A DNA stretch of 64,000 nt from Flavobacteriales bacterium. Lineage in GTDB: Bacteria > Bacteroidota > Bacteroidia > Flavobacteriales_D > Sanyastnellaceae. Location: the NCBI GenBank assembly GCA_019694805.1, contig JAIBBG010000001.1, positions 451,412-515,411 of the forward strand, written 5' to 3'. The position numbers and the translations under genes are program-made. Below, in pieces: positions 43,941 to 51,800 of this stretch (position 1 is the stretch's first letter; each line of letters opens with the position of its first letter). Below the pieces are notes generated by a model, which worked only from the letters and a program-made list of their open reading frames with translations, was not told the DNA's origin and did no database searches.

Positions 43941-44036
43941 ATGATTTTAAATTATCTCACTGCACTCGAAAATTGGTTTAACAAAAGAATTGGTTGGTTC
44001 TTTACCAACGGATCGAAAACGAAGGAAAACGAATAA
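43941..44036 (+). CDS. Small ORF, 31 residues, Trp/Phe-rich (candidate small protein)
   Basis: ATG to TAA encodes a 31-residue peptide with an aromatic core, NWFNKRIGWFFTNG, followed by a polar, charged tail (SKTKENE). It begins 230 bp after dprA and ends 24 bp before a 12-bp-stem terminator that has no other gene to serve on this strand, so the stretch is probably transcribed. The aromatic core is amphipathic and might associate with membrane. No family is recognised. Its coding status needs conservation evidence. Confidence 0.5.
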   Translation: MILNYLTALENWFNKRIGWFFTNGSKTKENE

Positions 44037-44059
44037 GTCCTTTTTGACTATTTAGTTTC

Positions 44060-44100
44060 ACCCAGATGATGTAGTGTATTTCAATTCATCATCCGGGTTT
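44060..44100 (+). terminator. Terminator following the small ORF
   Basis: Arms acccagatgatg and catcatccgggt (12 bp, one A-C mismatch, 15-nt loop) are followed by three T. The nearest upstream plus-strand gene other than the small ORF is dprA, 350 bp away. Confidence 0.55.
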
Positions 44101-44106
44101 AATCAT

Positions 44107-44130
44107 AAAATGGCCTGTTTAGGCCATTTT
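44107..44130 (-). terminator. Terminator of aldehyde dehydrogenase gene (bidirectional)
   Basis: A perfect 10-bp stem (aaaatggcct/aggccatttt, 4-nt loop) has A/T runs on both sides. It lies 8 bp beyond the aldehyde dehydrogenase stop and can act in both directions. Confidence 0.75.
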
Positions 44131-44137
44131 GCGTTTA

Positions 44138-45589
44138 TTACTTCTCCGTAAAATCCAGACAGACATTTTGGGCTTCGGTGAAGAATCGCAATGCTTCCCA
44201 ACCACCTTCTCTGCCAACGCCAGAATTTTTGACACCGCCGAAGGGAGTTCTTAGGTCGCGTAATAACCATGTATTGATCCAAACTATTCCGCTTTCAATT
44301 TTTGATGCCACGCGGTGAGCGCGGTTTAAATCTGAAGTCCAAAGTGACGAAGCCAGACCGTATTCCGTAGCATTGGCCAAATGAATGGCTTCCTCTTCGG
44401 TGTCGAAAACTTGGATGGTAACAACCGGACCAAAAATCTCTTCGCGATTGGTGCGACACTCGGCTCCCAGTCCTTCGATAATAGTAGGTTTGATGTAGTA
44501 GCCCATATTCAATTCGCCACCTGGGAAATAGCGTTCGCCACCACAAAGAATTTTGCCGCCTTCTTCTTTCGCGAGTTCGATGTACGACAAGATTTTATTC
44601 ATGTGTGCTTCACTGACAACAGCTCCGGTTTTGGTATCGTCCAACAACGGATCACCAACCTTCATGTTTTGAACCTTTTCTACGAACGCTTCTTTGAATT
44701 TTTCATAGATCGGTCTTTGGATGATGATCCTTGATCCACACAAACAAATTTGTCCTTGATTGGTAAATGAAGAGCGAAGGGTTTGTCTGAGCATTTTATC
44801 AAAATCGCAATCAGCGAAAATGATATTCGGGTTTTTGCCCCCCAGTTCCAGCGAGAGTTTTTTGAATACAGGCGCAGCTTTGGCGGCTATATGTGCACCC
44901 GTGGCTGTGCCCCCGGTGAATGAAATTGCCTTGATCTTTGGATGTGTTATGATGGCTTCACCAGCTTTTGGTCCATAACCATGAACGATATTGAGAACCC
45001 CAGCGGGTAATCCGGCTTGTATGCACAGTTCGGACAACATAAATGCCGTCATGGGAGTAATTTCAGACGGTTTGGCAACTACACAATTTCCTGCCGCGAT
45101 GGCCGGAGCGATTTTCCACGTAAATAGATACAATGGGAGATTCCATGGAGAGATACAACCCACAATACCAATTGGCTTGCGATTGGTGTAATTCAAACCC
45201 GTATTTTCCATGACATGCGCTTCGGAAGACCAATGGAGAATGGCAGTGCCAAAAAACCTCATGTTGTCTTCAGCTCTTGGGATGTCCATCATTTTGGCGA
45301 GCGAAAGTGGTTTGCCGTTGTCAATGCACTCAGCTCGTGCTAATTCTGTGGCATTTTTAGAAATGAGATCCGCAATTCGCACCATGATCGCAGATCTTTC
45401 TGCGGCAGGCGTTGTACTCCAGGATGGAAAAGCTTTTTTTGCTGCAGCCACTGCAGCATCCACATCAGCTTCGGCACTATCTGGAATGAGTGAATAAGCG
45501 ATTCCTCTTGATGGATCGATGTTTTCGAAATACTGGCCGCTGGAAGGTTCCAGCAATTGACCTCCGATATAATTGAGTATTTTTTTCAC
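44138..45589 (-). CDS. NAD-dependent aldehyde dehydrogenase
   Basis: The 483-residue enzyme oxidises an aldehyde to its acid with NAD. It has the family blocks: WNLPLYLFTWKIAPAIAAGN (cofactor binding), FTGGTATGAHI, the catalytic Glu in LELGGKNPN, the nucleophile Cys in GQICLCG, and EIFGPVVTI. It resembles 2-hydroxymuconic-semialdehyde or betaine-type dehydrogenases. Some Bacteroidota use a similar enzyme in tryptophan/kynurenine degradation, but no such genes are adjacent. Start codon is GTG. It is convergent with the small ORF. Confidence 0.92.
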   Translation of the reverse strand: MKKILNYIGGQLLEPSSGQYFENIDPSRGIAYSLIPDSAEADVDAAVAAAKKAFPSWSTTPAAERSAIMVRIADLISKNATELARAECIDNGKPLSLAKMMDIPRAEDNMRFFGTAILHWSSEAHVMENTGLNYTNRKPIGIVGCISPWNLPLYLFTWKIAPAIAAGNCVVAKPSEITPMTAFMLSELCIQAGLPAGVLNIVHGYGPKAGEAIITHPKIKAISFTGGTATGAHIAAKAAPVFKKLSLELGGKNPNIIFADCDFDKMLRQTLRSSFTNQGQICLCGSRIIIQRPIYEKFKEAFVEKVQNMKVGDPLLDDTKTGAVVSEAHMNKILSYIELAKEEGGKILCGGERYFPGGELNMGYYIKPTIIEGLGAECRTNREEIFGPVVTIQVFDTEEEAIHLANATEYGLASSLWTSDLNRAHRVASKIESGIVWINTWLLRDLRTPFGGVKNSGVGREGGWEALRFFTEAQNVCLDFTEK

Positions 45590-45731
45590 CTTTTGGAAAT
45601 TGTTTCGCGAAATTAATGTCTTGGGTCAAGGATTGAGAGTATTGGGATAAAACAGGTGGAATTCAGTCGATTCAGATCATTTCTGCCAGAAAAAAGAAGG
45701 TGAACTGCCGAAGAATATCCATCGAAAAGAC

Positions 45732-45761
45732 TTGTATAGATCAAAAGGCTGATTAAATTTG
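45732..45761 (+). promoter_or_regulatory. Bacteroidota-type promoter of tRNA-Gln
   Basis: TTG (45732-45734), a 19-nt spacer and TAAATTTG (45754-45761) match the -33/-7 consensus of the phylum in both elements and in spacing. The -7 box ends 23 nt before the tRNA, as expected. This is the clearest promoter in the window. Confidence 0.8.
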
Positions 45762-45784
45762 CACCCGCTTTTGAGAAAAGCCAT

Positions 45785-45855
45785 TGCCCGATAGTATAAT
45801 GGCAGTACAACTGATTTTGGTTCAGTTTGTCTTGGTTCGAATCCAGGTCGGGCAA
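45785..45855 (+). tRNA. tRNA-Gln (anticodon TTG)
   Basis: The acceptor stem tgcccga/tcgggca is followed by discriminator A. The D-arm contains agtataatggcagt. The anticodon stem actga/tcagt encloses the loop ttttggt with anticodon TTG. The T-arm is cttgg-ttcgaat-ccagg. CCA is not encoded. A promoter and a terminator flank it. Confidence 0.96.
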
Positions 45856-45862
45856 CTCAAAG

Positions 45863-45888
45863 ACCCCGCACGATGTGTGGGGTTTTTT
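45863..45888 (+). terminator. Terminator of tRNA-Gln
   Basis: A 9-bp stem (accccgcac/gtgtggggt with one G-T pair, 3-nt loop) is followed by six T. It lies 8 nt after the tRNA. Confidence 0.9.
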
Positions 45889-46888
45889 ATTTGGTAGATT
45901 TCCTCAATTTGATGGTTGATCCCATTGCGGGTTCTTGACCTTCTGTCAATTGATTGTATTTCCTGAGTTTTTTGAGCTTCACTCCGAATTTTTGGGAAAT
46001 GTCGCGAAGTGTTTCGCCTTGAGCAACCACGTATTTTGATTCACCACATTTGTTGCGTTTGGGTTGGAGATAGACGATATCTCCTGCATGCAGTTTTTCA
46101 TTCGCGCCGAGGTCGTTGAATTTTCTGATGATCCAAGCGTTCAAATCAAAATCTTCTGCGATGGATTCTTGTGTATCGCCATCTTTTGCGATAACGTAAC
46201 GGATATTGTTCTCACTCAACAGAACTTCATGCTGATGCGTGATGTTGATTTCAGCCCTTTCTTCTTTGTTGTTTCGGTTGGATTTTTCCTTTGATGGTTT
46301 TTTCTCCTTGACTTCAACGGTTGAAGGAGTTGATTCATGGCCAGAAGATCTTGTTGGTACTTTGTTTTTCTTGATATACTCCAATCCTTGCTCATCGTAC
46401 TCATGAAGTTTGAATTCTTCAATGATGCCGATAAGCAACTGAGGATACTTAGGATTTGTAGCATAACCGCACTCCTTTAGTCCTTTTGCCCAACCTTTAT
46501 AATCATCTGCATCCAGTTGAAATAAGGTCTCATATCTTTTACGTTGGAGAAAAGCCGAATGATCTTCATAAGAATCTCTGGCATTTTCATATTGCCTGAA
46601 ACATTCTCCTTTGGTTTCATCGTCTTCATAGATGCGTTCACCCGTCCAGTCATTATGACATTTGATACCGAAGTGATTGTTTCCTTCTCGTGCGAGTCGA
46701 CTATTGCCATCACCACTTTCGAGAATGCCCTGAGCAAGTGTAATGCTAGCTGGAATCTTGTGCATGACCATTTGATATATGGCTTCATCCTTCCACAGGT
46801 TGATATACTCGTTGCGTGAAATGGCTTTTTCAGCCAAGAGGCTGAAAGAGTGAAATGATAACAGAGCAATGATGATGAAACGATACAT
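45887..46888 (-). CDS. Glucosaminidase (GH73-type) with two LysM domains
   Basis: The 333-residue exported cell-wall hydrolase has a signal peptide (HSFSLLAE region). The GH73/mannosyl-glycoprotein endo-beta-N-acetylglucosaminidase-like domain (about 30-165) contains the catalytic Glu in ITLAQGILESGDGNSRLA and NNHFGIKCHNDWTG. A charged linker and two LysM peptidoglycan-binding modules follow (about 225-275, RYVIAKDGDTQESIAEDF; about 280-330, KYVVAQGETLRDISQKFG). It cleaves peptidoglycan, probably in cell separation or turnover. The -7 box TATTTTTG (46914-46921) lies inside an 8-bp inverted repeat immediately upstream. Confidence 0.92.
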   Translation of the reverse strand: MYRFIIIALLSFHSFSLLAEKAISRNEYINLWKDEAIYQMVMHKIPASITLAQGILESGDGNSRLAREGNNHFGIKCHNDWTGERIYEDDETKGECFRQYENARDSYEDHSAFLQRKRYETLFQLDADDYKGWAKGLKECGYATNPKYPQLLIGIIEEFKLHEYDEQGLEYIKKNKVPTRSSGHESTPSTVEVKEKKPSKEKSNRNNKEERAEINITHQHEVLLSENNIRYVIAKDGDTQESIAEDFDLNAWIIRKFNDLGANEKLHAGDIVYLQPKRNKCGESKYVVAQGETLRDISQKFGVKLKKLRKYNQLTEGQEPAMGSTIKLRKSTK

Positions 46889-46903
46889 GATGCGCAATAG
46901 AAA

Positions 46904-46930
46904 CGTTGAAACACAAAAATATTTTCAACG
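46904..46930 (-). promoter_or_regulatory. Promoter box enclosed by an inverted repeat, glucosaminidase gene
   Basis: Arms cgttgaaa (46904-46911) and tttcaacg (46923-46930), perfect 8 bp with an 11-nt spacer, enclose the exact minus-strand -7 box TATTTTTG (46914-46921), which lies 25 nt before the start codon at 46888. Confidence 0.5.
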
Positions 46931-46992
46931 ATGCCTCTGAAATGCCCGTGACTCAATGGATGCCAACAGACTGATGTTGATGTCCGGAAGTG

Positions 46993-47547
46993 TTATTCTT
47001 TGTCGAAATTCTGTTCGCGCTTCAGTGTTCCTTCCAGATTGTAGGAACTCCACACCCCCGTCTTTTTACCTGCTTTGTAGATACCGCGTGTGTTTAATTG
47101 TCCATTCGGGTAATATGTAAACCATTCACCATCTTCAAGACCATCGATGTATTGACCAGAAATATGCAATTGACCGTTTTCATGCCAGGTCTTATACAAT
47201 CCATGGTATTTGCCATCCTTAAAAGTATTGAGGCTCCATGGTTTTCCATCTTCATAGTAGCACCATGATTCACCTTGTAATACTTCTTGTTCGAAGTGTT
47301 TATGAATTTTAGGCTGACCATTTGGATGAAATTCAACTTCGGCGACTTTTTGACCAGTTGATGAATCGGTATATCTCGAAACATGGTGTGTACCATCGGG
47401 ATGTTTTAAGAGAACCTCTTCATTGGTGTTGGGTAAAGAAAAAGCTACTTTGTCAGACTTCGGTTCTTCTTTCGGCTTTTCCTGACAGGCAAACACGAAG
47501 CACAAACTGACGGACAAGATGATCAATGACTTGCGAGCCGATTTCAT
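46993..47547 (-). CDS. MORN-repeat lipoprotein
   Basis: The 184-residue protein has a lipoprotein signal (SLCFVFAC, Cys about residue 21) and four to five MORN_2 repeats with the YYEDGK, WHENGQ, YYPNGQ pattern and GxYxxGxxxGxW turns. It is related in type to the larger MORN protein at 13880-14770. The start overlaps the polyprenyl synthetase stop by four bases (ATGA, 47544-47547), so it is made together with that enzyme. The function is unknown, and membrane attachment is by the lipid anchor. Confidence 0.82.
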   Translation of the reverse strand: MKSARKSLIILSVSLCFVFACQEKPKEEPKSDKVAFSLPNTNEEVLLKHPDGTHHVSRYTDSSTGQKVAEVEFHPNGQPKIHKHFEQEVLQGESWCYYEDGKPWSLNTFKDGKYHGLYKTWHENGQLHISGQYIDGLEDGEWFTYYPNGQLNTRGIYKAGKKTGVWSSYNLEGTLKREQNFDKE

Positions 47548-48518
47548 TTCTTTCTATTAATGGTGTACTGAACAAGTTCATGCAAAGACGATCTTGTATC
47601 ACTTTCGGGAAAGGTATTGAGAATGTCGAGCGCTTCGTCACGAAATTGATTCATTTTATCTCTTGCATAATCGATACCACCGACCTCTAAAACTTTTTGG
47701 ACCAGTTCGTTCACTCGGGCTTTATCCGTGTTGTGGCGCTTGACAATATTCACCAGATTTTTCCTGTCTGAGGCATTACAATGCTGCAATGTATAGATCA
47801 ATGGCAGTGTCATTTTCCTTTCCTGAATATCGATGCCTACAGGTTTTCCAATCTCTTCACCAAAACCATAATCCAGCAAATCGTCTTTGATTTGAAAAGC
47901 AAGGCCGATATTCAATCCGAACCGATACATTTTTTCCTGTTGCACCGAATCACCACCACCAGCGTGGGCGCCGCTTTTACAACATGCTGCAATTAAAGAG
48001 GCGGTCTTTTGCCTGATGATGCTGTAGTACACATCTTCTGTGATATTAAGCAGACGTGATTTTTCCTGTTGCAACAATTCACCTTCGCTCATTTCTTTTA
48101 CTGCCTGTGAGACGATGCGCAATAGTTCGAATTGATTGTTGTCGACACTCAGCAGCAGGCCGCGAGAGAGCAAGTAATCGCCCACGAGTACTGCGATCTT
48201 ATTTTTCCAAAGGGCATTCACGGAAAAGAAACCACGACGCAGATTTGCTGTATCAACTACATCGTCATGAACCAAGGTTGCCGTGTGCAACAATTCAATG
48301 AGAGAGGCTGCAGTGTAGGTAGCCGGATTGATGTCGCCGCAAATTTTACTGGAGAGAAACACAAACATCGGGCGCATTTGTTTGCCCTTTCGTTTGATGA
48401 TGTAGTGTGTAATTTTATCCAGCAACACATTGTCGCTTTTCATGGCAGCTTTGAAATAGCGTTCAAACTCATCCATTTCCGCTGCAATCGGTCGCTGTAT
48501 TTTGTCGAGAGTATCCAA
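47544..48518 (-). CDS. Polyprenyl diphosphate synthase (IspB-like)
   Basis: The enzyme elongates isoprenoid diphosphates, probably to the octaprenyl-size side chain of menaquinone. The 324-residue protein has the first aspartate-rich motif LVHDDVVDTANLRRG (DDxxD), KGKQMRP at the substrate site and the second motif FQIKDDLLDYG. No ATG is found at the conserved N-terminus; TTG at 48518 or the internal ATG at 48476 must be the start. A perfect -7 box (TACATTTG on the minus strand, 48527-48534) lies so close to the TTG that a transcript starting there would be nearly leaderless. This favours either leaderless translation or the ATG. Confidence 0.93.
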   Translation of the reverse strand: MDTLDKIQRPIAAEMDEFERYFKAAMKSDNVLLDKITHYIIKRKGKQMRPMFVFLSSKICGDINPATYTAASLIELLHTATLVHDDVVDTANLRRGFFSVNALWKNKIAVLVGDYLLSRGLLLSVDNNQFELLRIVSQAVKEMSEGELLQQEKSRLLNITEDVYYSIIRQKTASLIAACCKSGAHAGGGDSVQQEKMYRFGLNIGLAFQIKDDLLDYGFGEEIGKPVGIDIQERKMTLPLIYTLQHCNASDRKNLVNIVKRHNTDKARVNELVQKVLEVGGIDYARDKMNQFRDEALDILNTFPESDTRSSLHELVQYTINRKK

Positions 48519-48882
48519 CAGGGCGCCAAATGTAGCGCTATGAAGCAGTGGAATAAAAACAACCTTTTATCCTGTTTATGGAGTGTCTTTCTATTCCGAT
48601 TTAAAATCCATATGAAAACATGAACCTGATCGTTTCGGCAGTTCACTGTAATGAAGACTACACTTGAGGATTCGCAAGTTGTGTTATAAGTAAGTTCTTC
48701 ATGCAATGGAATTTCATGGACTCAACGCGAAACATCATCTGTATTAAACCCTTGAAGAATGTCAATGAATAAAGGCTTCAACATCCTGTTCGGCTAAATT
48801 GTTAAATGCCCAACGTCTTGAACAGTTTAACCGTTTTTTCATTAGCTTCGCGGGCTTTTTTTGACGAAAACACATAAATTTT
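48519..48882. other. Gene-free spacer before the 1340-residue surface protein gene
   Basis: These 364 bp separate divergent genes. They contain the exact -7 box for polyprenyl synthetase (48527-48534, minus strand) and AT-rich sequence before the ATG at 48883. No convincing ORF, tRNA or terminator was found. A promoter for the surface protein was not identified with confidence. Confidence 0.5.
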
Positions 48883-51800
48883 ATGACACACTCTACACTT
48901 CAAAAATCTCTTACCCGGGCATTGGCTATCTTGTCCATTGTACTGGGGTCGCATGCGGCATTCTCCCAATGCGCTGCTGACAATGATTTCTATTTGCACA
49001 TTTCGACAAGTTACAATGGCGACCAGGACGGCGTATTCTGCGTGTTCGGTGGCGAGTACCTTGTTGCAGATGTTTGTGCTGGTGTTTCCTATGAATTCTC
49101 GATGTGCTCGACTTCATGGGATAGCCAGATAACGCTTTATGATGCTGTCGGCACCTATCTGGCGTATGATGATGATGGTTGCGGCACTTTTGGCGGACCT
49201 TCGGACCTTTTCTGGACGGCTACTTATACCGGAATGGTGTATATCATGGTGGATCAGTACGATTGTACGGATAACACTGCTTGTGGTACTCTTACCATGA
49301 CTCAATATGGAACATGCGGTGAAGTTTGCGCCAGCAACAATACCCTCTATAATGTAAACGCTACACCTGCTGGTGTTGGATCTTCAGCAACTGTTCAGCA
49401 GATGTGGGGTGGAGACTACGTCAACGTGAGTGTTTGCAATGGTGCTACTTATACGTTTTCAGTTTGCGGTGCAACATTTGACACCCAGTTGGCATTGTAC
49501 ACTCCATCTGGCACTTTGCTCGCTTATAACGATGATGGATGCGGAGATTTTGGCGGAGCAAGTACCATCGAGTGGACTTCTACACTCACAGGAACCGTTA
49601 GACTTTTGTTGGATGAATATCCATGCTTGACTAATTCCACAAACACTACACTCACTGTTACACAAAACACTGCCTGTCCAGTAAGCTGCAATTTCACCAG
49701 CTCTGCTGCGGAATTTGTTACATGTTTCGGAGATCAGGAATGGGTGAATTTCTATCCTTATTACACGGGTGATTGCACCGTAAGTTATTTGTATCTCTAC
49801 AGTGATGCCTTGGGTTGGGAAACCATTGACCTCACAGCTGATGGATTTACTTCAGGTTCTGAAATTGGAATTCTTCTTGGTGTTGACAATACCACTTACA
49901 CTTATTACTGGGAATTGAGCAATGGAACTACCAGCGCAGATTACTTGTATTCGACCACGCAATGTCCTGCTCCAACATGTGCATTCACTGATGTTGACTA
50001 TTTATCATTGGGTTGTGCAGATGGCGCAGAGGACATCATGTTGACACCATACTTCACAGGTGCTTGTTACATCGCGGGCATGTGGGTATATACAGCGGTG
50101 AGCGATTGGCAATATGTTGATCTTTCTGTTAACGCTTACATGTCTGGTGAATCTTTCATTCTGCCATTCAATTTCGACAATACGTTTTATCAATTCTATT
50201 TTGTGTTGGATAATGATGCGACAAGCGCAACCTATTCACTCACCACAGGCACATGCGATATTGTCACCTGCAATGTCACTGATGTTTTATATCAGTACAA
50301 TGGTTGTGTAGACACCAACGAAAACCTCGATTTCTATGTGTACTTCACTGGAGCTTGTTCCGTGACATCACTTTGGACTTATACCACTGCTGGTGGTTGG
50401 CAGGAAACGACCTTCCCTGCAGGAACCTATTTCTCAGGTGATCCAATTGGAATCAATTTGACTTTTGACAATACAACCTACGATTACTATTTCGAACTTT
50501 CTGATGGAACAACGTCAGATTTATATACCTACACTACCGGAAACTGTGACAATCAGACCTTGTGTAGCAATCTTCAAATTTTCTACACTGACAATGGTTG
50601 CGTTGCGAACACACCTAATGGAACAATTACTCCGTTCTATGCCGGTGGTTGCACCGTTGAAGGAATTTACACTTCGGTAAATGGTGGGGCGTATGAATAC
50701 CTTGACCTCAGCGCTTATGGTTTTGTAAGTGGTGATGATATTGGCTTATTCTTCAACGTGCAGGATGCTGATTACGAAGTATTCTATGTTTTGAGTGATG
50801 GAAGTACATCACCAAGCACATTCTTCTTGAACCCAAGCTGCGTGAGTGGAGAGATGATCTGTGATTGCGCTGGAACTCAAATTCCAATCGAGGCTATGGC
50901 ATGGTTAGGCGATGGAACATTGGATGATGGTTCATTCAACTGGGACAATAACCCTGACTATCCGGTGAATTTCAACTGCGCGGCATATGGATTTGACTGT
51001 GGTGATGAATTGCCTGCAGGTTATTTCTACTACGATCCTTATGGCGTTTGTTCTGGAGCAGTGCCACCAGCGAATGGATGTGTGGATGAATTCTGCTACA
51101 ACATTGATGTTGATGTAGCTACTGACTGCCATCCGGAAGATATCGCTGTTTATGTTTTCAACTCTAATGGTGATCAGGTATTCACTGCCAGCAGTGCTGA
51201 CTTCATTGTTCTGAGTGATAACTTGTATACTTTCAGTATGTGCTTACCTGCTGACTGCTATACATACATGATCACAGATGCCTTCAGCGATGGTTTGGCA
51301 GGCAGCGATTGCGCCTCTATAGGTTACACTGGAATTTATGATTACAGCTTACCAGGTTATGTTGTATTTGCAAATGGTGATGAATACACTTCTGTATTCT
51401 CCGGAGAATTCTGCACAGGACCTCAGACAGTTTGTGATAATCTCTCTTTGAATATTTTCGAAGAACCATGTTATCCGAATGGTGCTGGAGACTTGATGCC
51501 AAGTATTAGTTATGTATTTGATTTCAGTGGACCATGTACAGTTGAGTCAATTTTCTATTCTGTAAATGGCGCTGATTTCGTTGAGTTAAACGTTGCTGCA
51601 AACAACTGGGGCAGTGGTGATCAGGGATTGTTGTACTACCTGCAACCAAACTCTAACTACACCATTTATTACACCACAGATGATGGTGCTGCATCATTCT
51701 TGTACGACTTTACAACTGGAGATTGCAACAATGAAATCACCATTTGCGACTGTGATGGAACACAACACAGTATTGGTGTAACATCATGGTTAGGTGATGG

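Noticed and set aside
45613..45855. An 80-residue minus-strand frame overlapping tRNA-Gln
   Set aside because: It covers the tRNA gene and its promoter, and its sequence has no protein-like features.
48132..48623. A 163-residue plus-strand frame opposite polyprenyl synthetase
   Set aside because: It is antisense to a gene with clear DDxxD motifs, and the translation shows no family features.
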